This document shows, one piece after another, positions 62,897 through 64,000 of a stretch of 64,000 nt of DNA. The notes under the pieces were generated by a model. The model searched no databases. It saw only the letters and a program-made list of their open reading frames with translations, and was not told the DNA's origin. Within the stretch, counting starts at the first letter, position 1; every line of letters starts with the position of its first letter. The stretch is from Gilliamella sp. Occ3-1 (GTDB taxonomy: Bacteria > Pseudomonadota > Gammaproteobacteria > Enterobacterales > Orbaceae), in NCBI RefSeq assembly GCF_001690655.1, contig NZ_LZHQ01000027.1:62001-126000 (forward strand), written 5' to 3'. The position numbers and the translations under genes are program-made.

Positions 62897-63667
62897 TTAA
62901 CTTCTCAATCCTAGCCCTCTATCAATCAGTCGCCATGCAATTACATAAAGTACAGTCACAAATAAAATTAGCATTGAAAAAGTGATCCATAACGGCACGT
63001 CTGACACGCCCAAAAATCCATAACGAAAACCGTTAATCATATAAACGATGGGATTAATTTTCGATACCGATTGCCAAAAAGTTGGTAACATAGTAATTGA
63101 GTAAAAAACACCACCAAGATAAGTTAATGGTGTTAACACAAATGTTGGAATAATACTTATATCATCAAACGTTTTGGCAAATACTGCATTAAGTAGACCT
63201 GCTAATGAAAATAAAATCGAGGTCAATAGCAATGTAAAAATAACAAACAACCAAGAATGTACATCAAAGCGAACAAAAAATAGCGATACGATAGTAACCA
63301 AAATACCCGTTAAAATACCGCGCATCACACCTCCACCGACATATCCTAGAATAAGAATATTCGTTGGTACTGGTGCCACCAATATTTCTTCAATATTACG
63401 TTGAAATTTAGCACTAAAAAATGATGAACAAACATTGGTATAGGAATTAGTAATTACTGACATCATTATTAATCCTGGAACAATAAATTCCATATAGCTA
63501 AAACCGCCCATGTCGCCAACACGAGAACCAATTAAATTACCAAAGATAATAAAATAAAGCGACATGGTAATAACAGGTGGAATTAAGGTTTGAATCCAAA
63601 TTCTTAAAAATCGGGTTACTTCTTTACGCCAAATACTTTTTAAGGCAATCCAATATAAATTATTCAT
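62897..63667 (-). CDS. yadH: ABC-2 type exporter permease YadH
   Basis: A 256-residue permease with six membrane segments. The start at 63667 (MNNLYWIALKSIWRKEVTRF) overlaps the end of the ATPase gene by eight bases, the expected coupling. An in-frame upstream start (63712) lies within yadG. ABC-2 signatures FIVPGLIMMSVITNSY and TPLTYLGGVFYSI match E. coli YadH. The substrate is unknown. Confidence 0.92.
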   Translation of the reverse strand: MNNLYWIALKSIWRKEVTRFLRIWIQTLIPPVITMSLYFIIFGNLIGSRVGDMGGFSYMEFIVPGLIMMSVITNSYTNVCSSFFSAKFQRNIEEILVAPVPTNILILGYVGGGVMRGILTGILVTIVSLFFVRFDVHSWLFVIFTLLLTSILFSLAGLLNAVFAKTFDDISIIPTFVLTPLTYLGGVFYSITMLPTFWQSVSKINPIVYMINGFRYGFLGVSDVPLWITFSMLILFVTVLYVIAWRLIDRGLGLRS

Positions 63668-64000
63668 TAATGCCACCTTTTTGTTTAGTATCACTATGCA
63701 ACAGCTCAACAAATAACTCTTCTAATCGATTCGCTTTATTTCGTACGCTGATAACTTTAATATTTTGTTTATTTAATTGTTCAAATAATTGATTTAATCC
63801 ATTTTGTTTATCTACTTTCACTTCCAACATCCCAGGCTCAACATCGGAATAATTATAGCCATTTAACTCAATCTGCTTAGGCGTCGCCACATAATCAATA
63901 ACAATTGTTTCAGATTGGTTTTTCGCCAATAGCTCACGCATTGATGAGTTTGCTATCAATTTCCCACTCTGAATAATACCAATATTTCTACAGAGCATTT
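63660..64000 (-). CDS. yadG: ABC exporter ATPase YadG, C-terminal part (runs off right edge)
   Basis: The last 113 codons of an ABC ATPase. MLCRNIGIIQSGKLIANSSM is the segment just after the H-loop, and the C-terminal extension ending ISVRNKANRLEELFVELL matches E. coli YadG closely. Walker A, Q-loop and signature motif lie beyond position 64000. It pairs with YadH. Confidence 0.92.
   Translation of the reverse strand, partial: MLCRNIGIIQSGKLIANSSMRELLAKNQSETIVIDYVATPKQIELNGYNYSDVEPGMLEVKVDKQNGLNQLFEQLNKQNIKVISVRNKANRLEELFVELLHSDTKQKGGINE

Overview
The window is a piece of an AT-rich gammaproteobacterial chromosome. Protein sequences resemble Enterobacterales homologues, and gene order is a thinned version of the E. 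coli order. The AT-rich composition, losses next to housekeeping operons, T6SS debris and a plant-galactoside cluster suggest Orbaceae, probably a Gilliamella-like bee-gut symbiont. That taxonomic call is inference; no 16S gene is present.

Layout. 1-900: start of recD and a tiny secreted DUF4140-like protein. 1.05-3.1 kb: NAD salvage pair nadR-pnuC behind a promoter overlapped by a NadR-box-like palindrome. 3.1-6.7 kb: operon tusE-ftsB-ispD-ispF-truD-pcm (no surE/nlpD/rpoS). 6.8-11.2 kb: tRNA-Ser followed by a decayed island with IS3 fragments and broken vgrG, DUF4123-adaptor and VasX-like effector genes. 11.2-18.1 kb: rpoE-rseA-rseB and lepA-lepB-rnc-era, with a textbook sigma-E promoter ahead of rpoE. 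18.2-25.3 kb: cyaA, a CoA-type Nudix gene, a three-domain YdgH-like protein, a tRNA array Met-Leu-Gln-(decayed Leu)-Gln, and ygiM-cca, with a CCA enzyme whose HD site is gone.

25.4-34.4 kb is a galactoside-use cluster: GH36 alpha-galactosidase, GalR-type repressor, BglH-type outer-membrane porin, and LacZ. The alpha-galactosidase and lacZ promoters both carry a gal operator centred 19-20 bp upstream of a CRP site, the spacing of the E. coli gal promoter. The porin instead has a CRP-linked promoter followed by a BglG-type antiterminator (RAT) overlapping a terminator, although no bglG or bglF is in the window. The genes imply uptake through the porin and hydrolysis of alpha- and beta-galactosides, with induction by galactose and relief of glucose repression. 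cyaA, which makes the cAMP, is in the same window.

34.4-48.6 kb: recB, sixA-yfcZ (fadIJ missing between them), rpsO-pnp-nlpI-deaD, a LysR regulator, prmB-aroC-yfcA. 48.7-53.6 kb: tRNA-Ser, proQ-prc with a 29-residue YnhF-like microprotein at the tail, a divergent pair of Mu-type DNA-binding proteins (MuA-N-like and Ner/SfsB-like), a BamE-fold lipoprotein and rnpB. 53.6-64 kb: DedA protein, the cell-shape cluster mreBCD-rng-tldD, then accBC behind a leader with a strong-RBS 12-codon ORF and a long hairpin, eda, and the yadGH exporter running off the right edge.

The least expected items are the RAT leader on the porin, the accBC leader ORF, and a 37-bp element found four times without gaps, each time just 3' of a gene and in the same orientation relative to it.
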